From Thermoactinospora rubra (GTDB lineage: Bacteria; Actinomycetota; Actinomycetes; Streptosporangiales; Streptosporangiaceae): 64,000 bases of DNA. The notes below the pieces were generated by a model. That model was not told the origin of the DNA. It ran no database searches and saw nothing but the letters and a program-made list of their open reading frames with translations. Location: contig NZ_MSZZ01000044.1 of the NCBI RefSeq assembly GCF_002093975.1, positions 48,441-112,440 of the forward strand, in the 5' to 3' direction. This document shows positions 52,768-61,029 of this stretch, piece after piece (the stretch's first letter is position 1; every line of letters starts with the position of its first letter). Position numbers and translations under genes: made by a program.

Positions 52768-52791
52768 TGCATCATGCGGCATATCGGGTAT
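52766..52791 (+). promoter_or_regulatory. Candidate SigB/F-type promoter
   Basis: GTTG, 16 bases, then GGGTAT resembles the stress-sigma pattern GTTT-N14/15-GGGTAT, about 60 bases ahead of the glycosyltransferase. Spacing is slightly long. Confidence 0.3.
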
Positions 52792-52852
52792 TTCCTTGTG
52801 GTAGTGCCTAAGACGCAGGCACCCCATCTGGACCTCCCTGCCTGGGGGTGCC

Positions 52853-53980
52853 ATGAACATAGCGATCGTGTCCTCCGCCGGAGGAACCCGCCGTCACCAG
52901 ATCCTCTCCGCGGCCCGCGAGCTGGGCCACGAGCATCGGGTGACCATCTACTCCCGCCGCCAGTGCCCCGACGGCAAGGACCGGGTGCGTGTGGCGCCCG
53001 GCGTCGTGGTGGAGCACCTGACCGCCGGGCCGCCGCGGCCGCTCCAGCCCGACGAGGCCGCGCCGTACCTGCCGCTGGTGAGCCGCCAGCTGGCCCAGCG
53101 GTGGCGTGAGGATCCCCCGGACGTCATCCACGCCTACTCCTGGACCGGCGGGCTGGCCGCCGTCGCCGGGTCCAAGGACCTGGGCGTGCCCATCATGCAG
53201 TCCCTGTGCCACCGGCTGCCGCCCGCGCACGACACGCCCCAGCACCTCAAGCTCGAACGGGCGCTGGGCCGCCGCGCCGACACGGTCATCGCCGGGTGCG
53301 GCGACGAGGAGTCGGAGCTGGTACGGCTGGGCGTGCCCCGCGACCACATCACGGTCGTGCCGTACGGGGTGGACACCGGCAGGTTCCACCGCCACGGACC
53401 GGCGGCCGCACGCGGCGGCAGGCCGCGGCTGCTGCACGTCGGCGGCGTGACCCCCGAGGACGGCGCCCACACCGTCATCCGGACCATGGCCGGGCTCCCC
53501 GACGTGGAGCTGGTCGTCGCCGGCGGCCCGCCGCCGGAGCAGCTGGGCGACGACCCCGAGATCGCCCGGCTGCGCGCCCTGGCCGAGCAGATCGGCGTGG
53601 CCGAGCGCGTGACGCTGCTGGGCAGGGTGCCGCGCAGCTCGGTCCCCCGCCTCATGCGAGGCGCCGACATCGTGCTCACCCTGCCGCGCGAGACCGGCAC
53701 GGGCTCGGTGGCGCTGGAGGCCATGGCCTGCGGCGTGCCCGTGGTCGCCTCCGCGGTGGGCGCCCACCTCGACTCGGTCATCGACGGCGTCACCGGCCTG
53801 CTGGTGCCGCCCGACCGCCCCGCGCACACCGCCCGGCTCACCCGGGAGCTGCTGGCCGACCCCACCCGGCGCACGGCGCTGGGCTACGCCGGGGCCGACC
53901 GCGCCCGCTCCCGCTACAGCTGGGACCGCATCAGCCACGAGCTGCTGAGGGTCTACGAGGACGCGCTGGCCGCCCATTGA
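52853..53980 (+). CDS. Family 4 glycosyltransferase
   Basis: A 375-residue GT-B fold protein. The N-terminal Gly-rich loop is IAIVSSAGGTRRHQ. The acceptor/donor cleft has VVPYGVDTGRFH, and the retaining GT4 E-x7-E motif is ETGTGSVALEAMACGVPVVA. ATG at 52853 follows GGGGGTG. It would transfer a sugar from a nucleotide donor to a lipid or glycan acceptor; there are no other cell-envelope genes around it to narrow this. Confidence 0.9.
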   Translation: MNIAIVSSAGGTRRHQILSAARELGHEHRVTIYSRRQCPDGKDRVRVAPGVVVEHLTAGPPRPLQPDEAAPYLPLVSRQLAQRWREDPPDVIHAYSWTGGLAAVAGSKDLGVPIMQSLCHRLPPAHDTPQHLKLERALGRRADTVIAGCGDEESELVRLGVPRDHITVVPYGVDTGRFHRHGPAAARGGRPRLLHVGGVTPEDGAHTVIRTMAGLPDVELVVAGGPPPEQLGDDPEIARLRALAEQIGVAERVTLLGRVPRSSVPRLMRGADIVLTLPRETGTGSVALEAMACGVPVVASAVGAHLDSVIDGVTGLLVPPDRPAHTARLTRELLADPTRRTALGYAGADRARSRYSWDRISHELLRVYEDALAAH

Positions 53981-54058
53981 GCAATCCCGGGCCTTGAAGG
54001 CGCCCCGAGCACGGAGCGCCGAACGCGCGACGGACGAAACTCTGCCAGAGTGATCGGC

Positions 54059-55540
54059 ATGGACGTCGCAGACGCACGATCCCTCGCCCTGGCGCTCAAG
54101 TCGCTGCTGCAGCAGGCCCACCATCTGGTGGACGAGTCCCAGCCGCCGCCCGAGCTGTACGTCAAGGTCTCCGACCACGTCGGCGGACGGCTGCGCGACC
54201 TGGTCTCGGTGACCCTGGCCTTCCCGGAGTGGGAGCACGTCAACCTGCAGCGCGGCGTGGACGCCTACCTCGCCGCGCACAGCCCGCAGGCCGAATGGTT
54301 CGGCGTGTCGGGGCATGGCCGCGAGCACACCGACTTCATGAACCTGCTGGCGGTCAGCTCCCGCTGGGAGCGCTACGAGATCGGCGCGGTGGACTACCGG
54401 ACCGCCGCCACCGGCCCTGACGAGGCCGTCGAGGTGGTGACCTTCGGCCTGGTGCTGACCCGCGCCCCCGACGGCGCGCCCATCGTGCTGGGCATGCGCG
54501 GCCCGGCCGAGATGTACGGCATGGAGGGCTGCCGGGTGGAGATCCTGGCCGCCTCGCGGTCCAGCGCCACCGCCGCGCGGGCCGAGATCGAGCGGCTGAT
54601 GCGCGAGCACGACGTGTACCGCGGGCAGGTCCTCACCTTCGGCTTCAACGAGCACCGCGGCAACAGCGTCGTGAGCTTCTTCCCCCGCCCCGCCCTGCGC
54701 CCGCAGGACGTCATCCTGCCCGAGGGCGTGCTGGAGACGGTCGAGCGGCACGTCATCGGCATCGCCGAGCACGCCGAGGCGCTGCGGGCGCACGGCCAGC
54801 ACCTCAAGCGCGGCCTGCTGCTGCACGGGCCGCCCGGCACGGGCAAGACGCACACGGTCCGCTACCTCATGAGCCGCCTGCCCGGCGTGACGGTGATCGT
54901 CATGTCGGGCCCGGCCATGCAGTTCATCGGCCAGGCGGCCGGGCTGGCCCGGCGGCTGCAGCCCGCGGTGGTGGTGCTGGAGGACGTCGACCTGGTCGCG
55001 CAGGACCGCAGCCTCATGGAGGACTCCAGCCCGCTGCTGTTCACGCTGTTCGACGCGATGGACGGGATCGGCGGCGACGCCGACGTCACCTTCGTGCTGA
55101 CCACCAACCGGCCCGAGGTGCTGGAGGACGCGCTGGCCAACCGGCCCGGCCGGATCGACCTGGCCGTGGAGGTGCCCAGGCCCGACGCCGAGGCCCGGCG
55201 GGCGCTGCTGCGCCTGTACAGCCGCGACCTGGAGCTGCGCGCCGACCTGGAGCCGATCGTCGCCAGGACCGAGGGCATGACCGCGTCGTTCTTCAAGGAG
55301 CTGCTGCGCCGTGCCGTGCTGGTGGCCCTGCGCGAGGACGGCCGGGTCGGCGCGCTGACCGACGGGCACCTGTCGGCGGCGCTGGAGGAGATGATGGCCT
55401 CCCGCGAGGCGCTGACCCGCTCCCTGCTGGGCTCGGCCCCCGGCGACGAGGAGGAGGGACAGGGCGAGGAGCCGCCGGGCTTCCCGGCGCCGGGAATCGC
55501 GGCGGCGCGGCCCGGCCGGGTCTTCCTCCGCCCTAGGTGA
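54059..55540 (+). CDS. AAA+ ATPase with an unassigned N-terminal domain
   Basis: A 493-residue protein. The N-terminal 235 residues are not recognised (contains PEWEHVNLQRGVDAYLAAHS). The AAA core has Walker A HGPPGTGKTHT at about 260, Walker B VVVLEDVDLV, sensor 1 FVLTTNRPE and an arginine-finger region ANRPGRIDLAV. Tail: Glu/Gly-rich. It resembles single-ring AAA proteins such as proteasome-like or BCS1/SpoVK relatives. ATG at 54059 is preferred; GTG at 54050 is possible. It ends one base from the convergent CdaR-type gene. Confidence 0.85.
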   Translation: MDVADARSLALALKSLLQQAHHLVDESQPPPELYVKVSDHVGGRLRDLVSVTLAFPEWEHVNLQRGVDAYLAAHSPQAEWFGVSGHGREHTDFMNLLAVSSRWERYEIGAVDYRTAATGPDEAVEVVTFGLVLTRAPDGAPIVLGMRGPAEMYGMEGCRVEILAASRSSATAARAEIERLMREHDVYRGQVLTFGFNEHRGNSVVSFFPRPALRPQDVILPEGVLETVERHVIGIAEHAEALRAHGQHLKRGLLLHGPPGTGKTHTVRYLMSRLPGVTVIVMSGPAMQFIGQAAGLARRLQPAVVVLEDVDLVAQDRSLMEDSSPLLFTLFDAMDGIGGDADVTFVLTTNRPEVLEDALANRPGRIDLAVEVPRPDAEARRALLRLYSRDLELRADLEPIVARTEGMTASFFKELLRRAVLVALREDGRVGALTDGHLSAALEEMMASREALTRSLLGSAPGDEEEGQGEEPPGFPAPGIAAARPGRVFLRPR

Positions 55541-55541
55541 G

Positions 55542-56585
55542 CTATACCAGGCGCGCGGCCTTGAGCCCCAGGTGCACGGCCAGCCGGTCGTCGCCGTCGC
55601 CGAGGTCGCGCCCCAGCCGCCGCTCGGCCTTGGCCAGGCGGTAGTACAGCGTCTGGCGGTGGACGCCGAGCCTGGCCGCCGCCTCCTGGGCCTGCCCGCC
55701 CAGGTCGAGGTAGGTCTCGACGGTCCGCGCCAGCTCGGGGTCCAGCCCCGAGGTCTCGGCGGCCAGCTCGCGCAGGTCGGCGGCGGGCAGGCGGGCCAGC
55801 AGCCGGTGCACGCCCAGGTCTCGCCAGCGGGCGAGCGGGGCGAAGCGGGGGAAGTGCTCGGCCACGCGCAGCGCGTGCCGGGCCTCGCGCCAGCTCTGCC
55901 AGGCCTCCGAGGCGTCCGGCCGGGGCGCGCCCAGCCCGGCGGCCGTGCCGTACAGGGACTGGACGGTGCAGGCGACCTCCTCGGCCAGGTGCGCCGGGCA
56001 CAGCAGCGCCACCGGCGAGCCGACGCGGGCCAGCACGCCGCGCGGCAGCGTCCACAGCGGCGCCACCCGGTCCGACTCCCGTACGGCTATCGCCGCCACC
56101 GGCCCGGCCAGGTCCAGCACGGCCCGCCCGCGCTCCTCCGGATCGGGCGACAGCAGCCAGTCCAGCTCCCTGCCCTGTGCCTGGCGGCTGCGCGCCTCGT
56201 GGGCCAGCACCTGCGCGGCCCGGGCGACCAGCGGGGCGGCGCGCTCCAGCACCGCGTCGGTGAGGCTGCCGGAGTCCAGCAGCCACAGGTAGCCGTAGGC
56301 CACCTCCCGGTGCCGCAGCGGCCAGCAGACCCGGGCCTTCAGCTCGCCGTGGGCCGGGATGCGGACCGGGCCCTCGGCGCGGGCGATGCCGAAGCCCTCG
56401 AAGTAGTCGCGCACCTCCTGCGTGGCGGCCCGGCGCAGGATGGACTCCTGCCGCACCGAGTCGACCTCGCCGCGCTGCGCGCCGTACGCCAGCAGCCGGA
56501 AGGACCGGTCCTCCAGCGTCGCCGAGGCGCCCAGGACGCGGGCGATCTCCTCGACGGTGTCCTGCAGCTCCGCCTGGTTGTACAT
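55542..56585 (-). CDS. CdaR/PucR-type HTH regulator, probably of proline use
   Basis: 347 residues from ATG at 56585 (354 from 56606). The N-terminal sensor region (LGASATLEDRSFRLLAYGAQ) is followed by a central domain and a C-terminal HTH_30 (TVETYLDLGGQAQEAAARLG, VHRQTLYYRLAKAERRLG). It is divergent from the proline dehydrogenase/P5C dehydrogenase operon across a short gap with a TTGT-rich stretch, the arrangement known for PutR-type activators of actinomycetes. It therefore probably turns on proline catabolism. Confidence 0.85.
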   Translation of the reverse strand: MYNQAELQDTVEEIARVLGASATLEDRSFRLLAYGAQRGEVDSVRQESILRRAATQEVRDYFEGFGIARAEGPVRIPAHGELKARVCWPLRHREVAYGYLWLLDSGSLTDAVLERAAPLVARAAQVLAHEARSRQAQGRELDWLLSPDPEERGRAVLDLAGPVAAIAVRESDRVAPLWTLPRGVLARVGSPVALLCPAHLAEEVACTVQSLYGTAAGLGAPRPDASEAWQSWREARHALRVAEHFPRFAPLARWRDLGVHRLLARLPAADLRELAAETSGLDPELARTVETYLDLGGQAQEAAARLGVHRQTLYYRLAKAERRLGRDLGDGDDRLAVHLGLKAARLV

Positions 56586-56649
56586 TTGTCCAACAGCATG
56601 CCACATCCGCCGTGACGAACGTCGATGGAGCAGGTCTGAGCCGGCGACT

Positions 56650-56655
56650 TACGCT
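56650..56655 (+). promoter_or_regulatory. -10 element TACGCT for a leaderless proline operon transcript
   Basis: TACGCT ends six bases before ATG at 56662, identical to the element ahead of the FadR gene at 18647. Confidence 0.5.
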
Positions 56656-56661
56656 GTGAGC

Positions 56662-57573
56662 ATGCTCGGTCAACTGCTGCTCGCCGCATCGCGGAGCAGG
56701 CTCGTGCGTCGCTCGGTGTCGGGCCTGCCGCTCACCCGCAAGGTCGTCGACCGCTTCGTCGCCGGTGAGACCACGCACGACGCCGTCGCGGCGGTGCGCC
56801 GCCTGACGGCCGCCGGGCTGTCGGCCACCGTCGACCACCTGGGCGAGGAGACCCGCGACTCCGCCCAGGCCGCCGCGACGGCCAAGGCGTACGTCGCGCT
56901 GATGGACGCCCTGCGCGAGGCCGGGCTGCGGGCCGAGGCCTCGGTGAAGCTGTCGGCCGTCGGCCAGGCCATCGACGAGAAGATGGCGCTGGAGCACGCC
57001 AGGGAGATCTGCGCGGCGGCGCACGCCGCCGGCTCGATGGTCACCCTGGACATGGAGGACCACACGACCGTCGACTCCACGCTGGAGGTGCTGCGCGCCC
57101 TGCGGGAGGACTTCCCCGCCACCGGCGTGGCCATCCAGGCCTATCTGCACCGCACGCCCGGGGACCTGCGCGACCTGGCCGTGGAGGGCTCCCGCGTGCG
57201 CCTGGTCAAGGGCGCCTACCGCGAGCCCGCCTCGGTGGCCCACCAGAGCAGGACGGACGTCGACAGGGCCTACGTGCGATGCCTGCGCATCCTCATGGCG
57301 GGGAAGGGGTACCCCATGGTGGCGACGCACGACGACCGGATCATCTCCATCACCGAGCTGCTCGCCGATCGTTTCGGCCGCACCTTCGGCGACTACGAGT
57401 ACCAGATGCTCTACGGCATCAGGACCGACCGCCAGGAGGAGCTGGCCGCCGCGGGCCACACGGTCCGCGTCTACGTCCCCTACGGCGACGACTGGTACGG
57501 CTACTTCATGCGCCGCCTCGCCGAACGCCCCGCCAACGTCGCCTTCTTCCTTCGTGCCCTTGGGGGTAAGTAG
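56662..57573 (+). CDS. Proline dehydrogenase
   Basis: A 303-residue FAD enzyme, the short monofunctional type of actinobacteria. Recognisable regions are EASVKLSAVGQAIDEKMALE, VTLDMEDHTTVDSTLEVLRA, RLVKGAYREPASVAH and EYQMLYGIRTDRQEELAAAG, with barrel residues binding FAD and proline. It oxidises L-proline to pyrroline-5-carboxylate, passing electrons to quinone. Two bases separate it from the P5C dehydrogenase gene. Confidence 0.94.
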   Translation: MLGQLLLAASRSRLVRRSVSGLPLTRKVVDRFVAGETTHDAVAAVRRLTAAGLSATVDHLGEETRDSAQAAATAKAYVALMDALREAGLRAEASVKLSAVGQAIDEKMALEHAREICAAAHAAGSMVTLDMEDHTTVDSTLEVLRALREDFPATGVAIQAYLHRTPGDLRDLAVEGSRVRLVKGAYREPASVAHQSRTDVDRAYVRCLRILMAGKGYPMVATHDDRIISITELLADRFGRTFGDYEYQMLYGIRTDRQEELAAAGHTVRVYVPYGDDWYGYFMRRLAERPANVAFFLRALGGK

Positions 57574-57575
57574 CA

Positions 57576-59201
57576 ATGGACGCCATCAGCAACGTGCCGG
57601 TCCCGGCCAACGAGCCGGTGTACGGCTACGCGCCGGGCAGCGCCGAGCGCACCGCGCTCGAGAACCGCATCAAGGAGCTGGCCGGATCCGCCATCGAGCT
57701 GCCGATGACCATCGACGGGCAGCAGCGGATGGGCGGGGGCGCGCCGATCGACGTGGTCCAACCGCACAACCACGCCGCCGTCCTGGGCCGTACCAACGAC
57801 GCTACGGCCCAGGACGTGCAGGACGCGATCTCCGCGGCGCTGGCCGCGGCCCCGGCGTGGCGGGCGCTGTCCTTCGACGAGCGGGCCGCGGTCTTCCTCA
57901 AGGCCGCCGAGCTGCTGGCCGGGCCGTGGCGCGCGACGCTGAACGCCGCGACCATGCTGGGCCAGTCCAAGTCGGTGCAGCAGGCGGAGATCGACTCGGC
58001 GTGCGAGCTGATCGACTTCCTGCGGTTCAACGTGGCCTACGCGCGGCAGCTCTACGCCGAGCAGCCGATGTCGTCGCCGGGCGTGTGGAACCGGATGGAG
58101 TACCGCCCGCTGGAGGGCTTCGTCCTGGCGATCACGCCGTTCAACTTCACCGCCATCGCCGGCAACCTGCCGACCTCCGCCGCCCTGATGGGCAACGTCG
58201 TGGTCTGGAAGCCGTCGCCCACCCAGCAGTTCGCCGCCCACTTCACCATGCGGCTGCTGGAGGCCGCCGGCCTGCCGCCCGGCGTGATCAACATGGTCAC
58301 CGGCAACGGCCAGGCCGTCTCGGAGGCGGCGCTGACCCACCCGGCGCTGGCCGGCATCCACTTCACCGGCTCCACCGCGACCTTCCAGCACCTGTGGCGC
58401 ACGGTCGGCGAGAACATCTCGGCCTACCAGAGCTACCCGCGCCTGGTGGGCGAGACCGGCGGCAAGGACTTCGTGCTGGCCCACCCGTCGGCCGACCCGG
58501 GGGTACTGCTGACCGCCCTGGTCCGCGGCGCCTTCGAGTACCAGGGCCAGAAGTGCTCGGCCGCCTCCCGCGCCTACATCCCGCGCTCGATCTGGACCCG
58601 GCTCAGGGACGACCTGGTCGGCACCGCCGAGTCGCTGACCGTCGGCGACGTGGCCGCCGACCTGTCCACCTTCATGGGCGCGGTCATCGACGAGCGGGCC
58701 TTCGCCAAGCACAAGGCCGCCATCGACCGGGCCAAGGCCACCTCCTCGATCGACGTCCTCACCGGCTCCTACGACGACTCGACCGGCTACTTCGTCAAGC
58801 CGACCGTCCTGGTCTGCGACGACCCCACCGACGAGGTCTTCGTCAAGGAGTACTTCGGCCCGATCCTGGGCGTCCACGTCTACGACGACTCCCGTTTCGA
58901 CGCCGTGCTGGAGCAGATGGAGTCGGTCTCGCCGTACGCGCTCACCGGCTCGTTCATCGCGCAGGACCGCCACGCCATCGCCGCCGCGTCCGAGAAGCTG
59001 CGCTTCGCCGCGGGCAACTACTACGTCAACGACAAGCCCACCGGGGCGGTCGTCGGCCAGCAGCCCTTCGGCGGCGCCCGCTCCTCGGGCACCAACGACA
59101 AGGCGGGCTCGATCTTCAACCTGATCCGCTGGGTGAACGCCCGCACGATCAAGGAGACGTTCGTCCCGCCGACCGACTACCGCTACCCGCACATGGGCTG
59201 A
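57576..59201 (+). CDS. pruA: L-glutamate gamma-semialdehyde (P5C) dehydrogenase
   Basis: A 541-residue aldehyde dehydrogenase of the P5C type. Landmarks are the N-terminal NEPVYGYAPGSAERTAL, the NAD region TPFNFTAIAGNLPTSAALMG, the general-base Glu in GETGGKDFV and the catalytic Cys in YQGQKCSAASRAY. It completes proline breakdown to glutamate. Length and motifs match the family fully. Confidence 0.96.
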   Translation: MDAISNVPVPANEPVYGYAPGSAERTALENRIKELAGSAIELPMTIDGQQRMGGGAPIDVVQPHNHAAVLGRTNDATAQDVQDAISAALAAAPAWRALSFDERAAVFLKAAELLAGPWRATLNAATMLGQSKSVQQAEIDSACELIDFLRFNVAYARQLYAEQPMSSPGVWNRMEYRPLEGFVLAITPFNFTAIAGNLPTSAALMGNVVVWKPSPTQQFAAHFTMRLLEAAGLPPGVINMVTGNGQAVSEAALTHPALAGIHFTGSTATFQHLWRTVGENISAYQSYPRLVGETGGKDFVLAHPSADPGVLLTALVRGAFEYQGQKCSAASRAYIPRSIWTRLRDDLVGTAESLTVGDVAADLSTFMGAVIDERAFAKHKAAIDRAKATSSIDVLTGSYDDSTGYFVKPTVLVCDDPTDEVFVKEYFGPILGVHVYDDSRFDAVLEQMESVSPYALTGSFIAQDRHAIAAASEKLRFAAGNYYVNDKPTGAVVGQQPFGGARSSGTNDKAGSIFNLIRWVNARTIKETFVPPTDYRYPHMG

Positions 59202-59214
59202 TCCCCGAATGCGG

Positions 59215-59254
59215 CGGGGCGCCCCGGACCCCTGCCCCCGGGGCCCCCCGCCCT
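59215..59254. terminator. Bidirectional hairpin terminator
   Basis: GGCGGGG-C-GCCCCGG pairs with CCGGGGC-C-CCCCGCC around a 10-base loop, one C:C mismatch, between convergent pruA and the MalG-type gene. Confidence 0.65.
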
Positions 59255-59269
59255 GTCTCGCGGAGGCTT

Positions 59270-60106
59270 TCAGCCCTTGAGCCCCGAGCGCGAGATGCCC
59301 TCGATCACCCACCGCTGCGCGACCGCGTACAGCAGCAGCACCGGGACGCTGGCGATGACCGCCCCGGCCATCAGCAGGTCGTAGCGGATGTTGTTGGCGC
59401 TCTGGAAGTTGCCCAGCCCCGCCGGGAGCGTGAGCGCCTCGGGGCTGAGCAGCACGTAGAGGGGCCACAGGAAGTCGTTCCAGTTGGCCAGGAACGACAG
59501 CAGGAACAGCGTCGCCAGGGCCGGCTTGGACAGCGGCAGCGCCACCGAGACGAAGATCTGCCAGCGGTTGCAGCCGTCGAGTTCGGCGGCCTCCTCCAGT
59601 TCGCCGGGGAGCGTGAGGAAGAACTGCCGCAGGAAGAACACCCCGAAGGCGCCGGCCGCCGCGGGGACGATGACGGCGGGCAGGCTGTCCACCCAGGCCA
59701 GCTGGTTGACGATGAGGAAGTTCGGGATCAGCAGCACCACCGGCGGCACGAACAGGGTCGCCACGATCATCGAGAAGATCGGCGTGCGCAGCCGGAAGCG
59801 CAGCCGGGCCAGCGCGTAGGCGGCGGGCGCGGCGGTGACCAGCACCAGCACGGCGTGCCCGGTCGCGGCCAGCAGGCTGTTGAGGAACCAGGTGAGCACC
59901 GGGCTGTCGGGGCTGGAGAGGATCTCCCGGTAGGCGTCGGTGGTGACCGGGTCGGGGATCCACCGCGGGGTGGTGGACTGGGCCGCCTCGCGCGTCTTGA
60001 ACGACGTGACGAACATGTACAGCAGCGGGCTCAGGTACAGCGCCGCGATCACCGCCAGCACCAGGTGCAGCAGCGCCCGCCGCAGGCCGCGCAGGTCTCG
60101 TGTCAT
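59270..60106 (-). CDS. Carbohydrate ABC transporter permease, MalG type
   Basis: A 278-residue, six-segment CUT1 permease. The EAA loop reads ELEEAAELDGCNRWQIFVSV, then ALPLSKPALAT. ATG at 60106 overlaps the MalF-type stop by 4 bases. Last gene of the GH51 operon; it likely helps import arabino-oligosaccharides. Confidence 0.92.
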   Translation of the reverse strand: MTRDLRGLRRALLHLVLAVIAALYLSPLLYMFVTSFKTREAAQSTTPRWIPDPVTTDAYREILSSPDSPVLTWFLNSLLAATGHAVLVLVTAAPAAYALARLRFRLRTPIFSMIVATLFVPPVVLLIPNFLIVNQLAWVDSLPAVIVPAAAGAFGVFFLRQFFLTLPGELEEAAELDGCNRWQIFVSVALPLSKPALATLFLLSFLANWNDFLWPLYVLLSPEALTLPAGLGNFQSANNIRYDLLMAGAVIASVPVLLLYAVAQRWVIEGISRSGLKG

Positions 60107-61029
60107 GGTTTCCGCCTGTCTCGGAACGCGCCGAACACCAGGGCGCTGGCCACCATGAGGAACGCCGCGAGGATGAAGCTCATGGCGGAGGCCGTCCCCA
60201 TGTCGAACTGGCGCAGGCCGGTCTCGGCGATGAGGTAGATCGCGGTCTTGGTCTGGTCGGCGGGGGCGCCCGCGGTGATGAGGTAGGACTGGCCGAACAT
60301 GTTGGCCGAGGCCAGGATCGTGGCGTTGACCACGAACACCATGACGGGCCGCAGCCCCGGCAGCGTGACCGCGCGGAAGCGCCGCCACGGGCCCGCCCCG
60401 TCCACCATCGCCGCCTCGTGCAGCTCGCGCGGGATGTCCTGCAGCCCGGCCAGGAAGATCACGGAGTTCAGCCCCAGGGTCCACCACACGGTCACGCCCA
60501 CCAGCGCGATCCAGGCGGGCGGCACGTCGGTGGTCCACTGCACCTCCAGCCCGAGGTAGTGGTTGACCAGGCCGATGTTGCCGTCGAGCAGGTAGCGCCA
60601 CAGCAGGCCGACCACGGCCACGCCCAGGACGTAGGGCGCGAAGTAGACGGCGCGGTAGACGTTGCGGCCCTTGAACCGGCCGTTCATCAGCAGCGCCACG
60701 GCCAGCGGCAGGACGATGAGGATCGGCACGGAGGCCACGGTGAAGATGCCGGTGGCGCGCATCGCCATCCAGAAGCGGGAGCCGTCCACGCTGCCCGGGT
60801 CGAACAGGTCGGCGTAGTTGCCCAGCCCCACGAACGGCTTGGCCGGCAGGTTGATGTCCCACTCGTGCAGCGAGGTCCAGAAACCGAACCCGATCGGCAC
60901 GACCATGAACACCGTGAACAGCGCCAGGTAGGGCGCCAGGAAGGCGTAGGGCGTCCACCACCGCATCCGCCTGGCCGTGCGGGCGGGGGCGGCATGCCGT
61001 ACCGCCCCCGGAGCCGTCGTGACGCTCAC
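60103..61029 (-). CDS. Carbohydrate ABC transporter permease, MalF type
   Basis: A 308-residue permease with an Ala/Arg-rich N-terminus and six membrane segments. The EAA loop is ELHEAAMVDGAGPWRRFRAV. The GTG at 61029 overlaps the binding-protein stop (GTGA). No ATPase gene is present, so a shared ATPase is expected. Confidence 0.92.
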   Translation of the reverse strand: MSVTTAPGAVRHAAPARTARRMRWWTPYAFLAPYLALFTVFMVVPIGFGFWTSLHEWDINLPAKPFVGLGNYADLFDPGSVDGSRFWMAMRATGIFTVASVPILIVLPLAVALLMNGRFKGRNVYRAVYFAPYVLGVAVVGLLWRYLLDGNIGLVNHYLGLEVQWTTDVPPAWIALVGVTVWWTLGLNSVIFLAGLQDIPRELHEAAMVDGAGPWRRFRAVTLPGLRPVMVFVVNATILASANMFGQSYLITAGAPADQTKTAIYLIAETGLRQFDMGTASAMSFILAAFLMVASALVFGAFRDRRKP

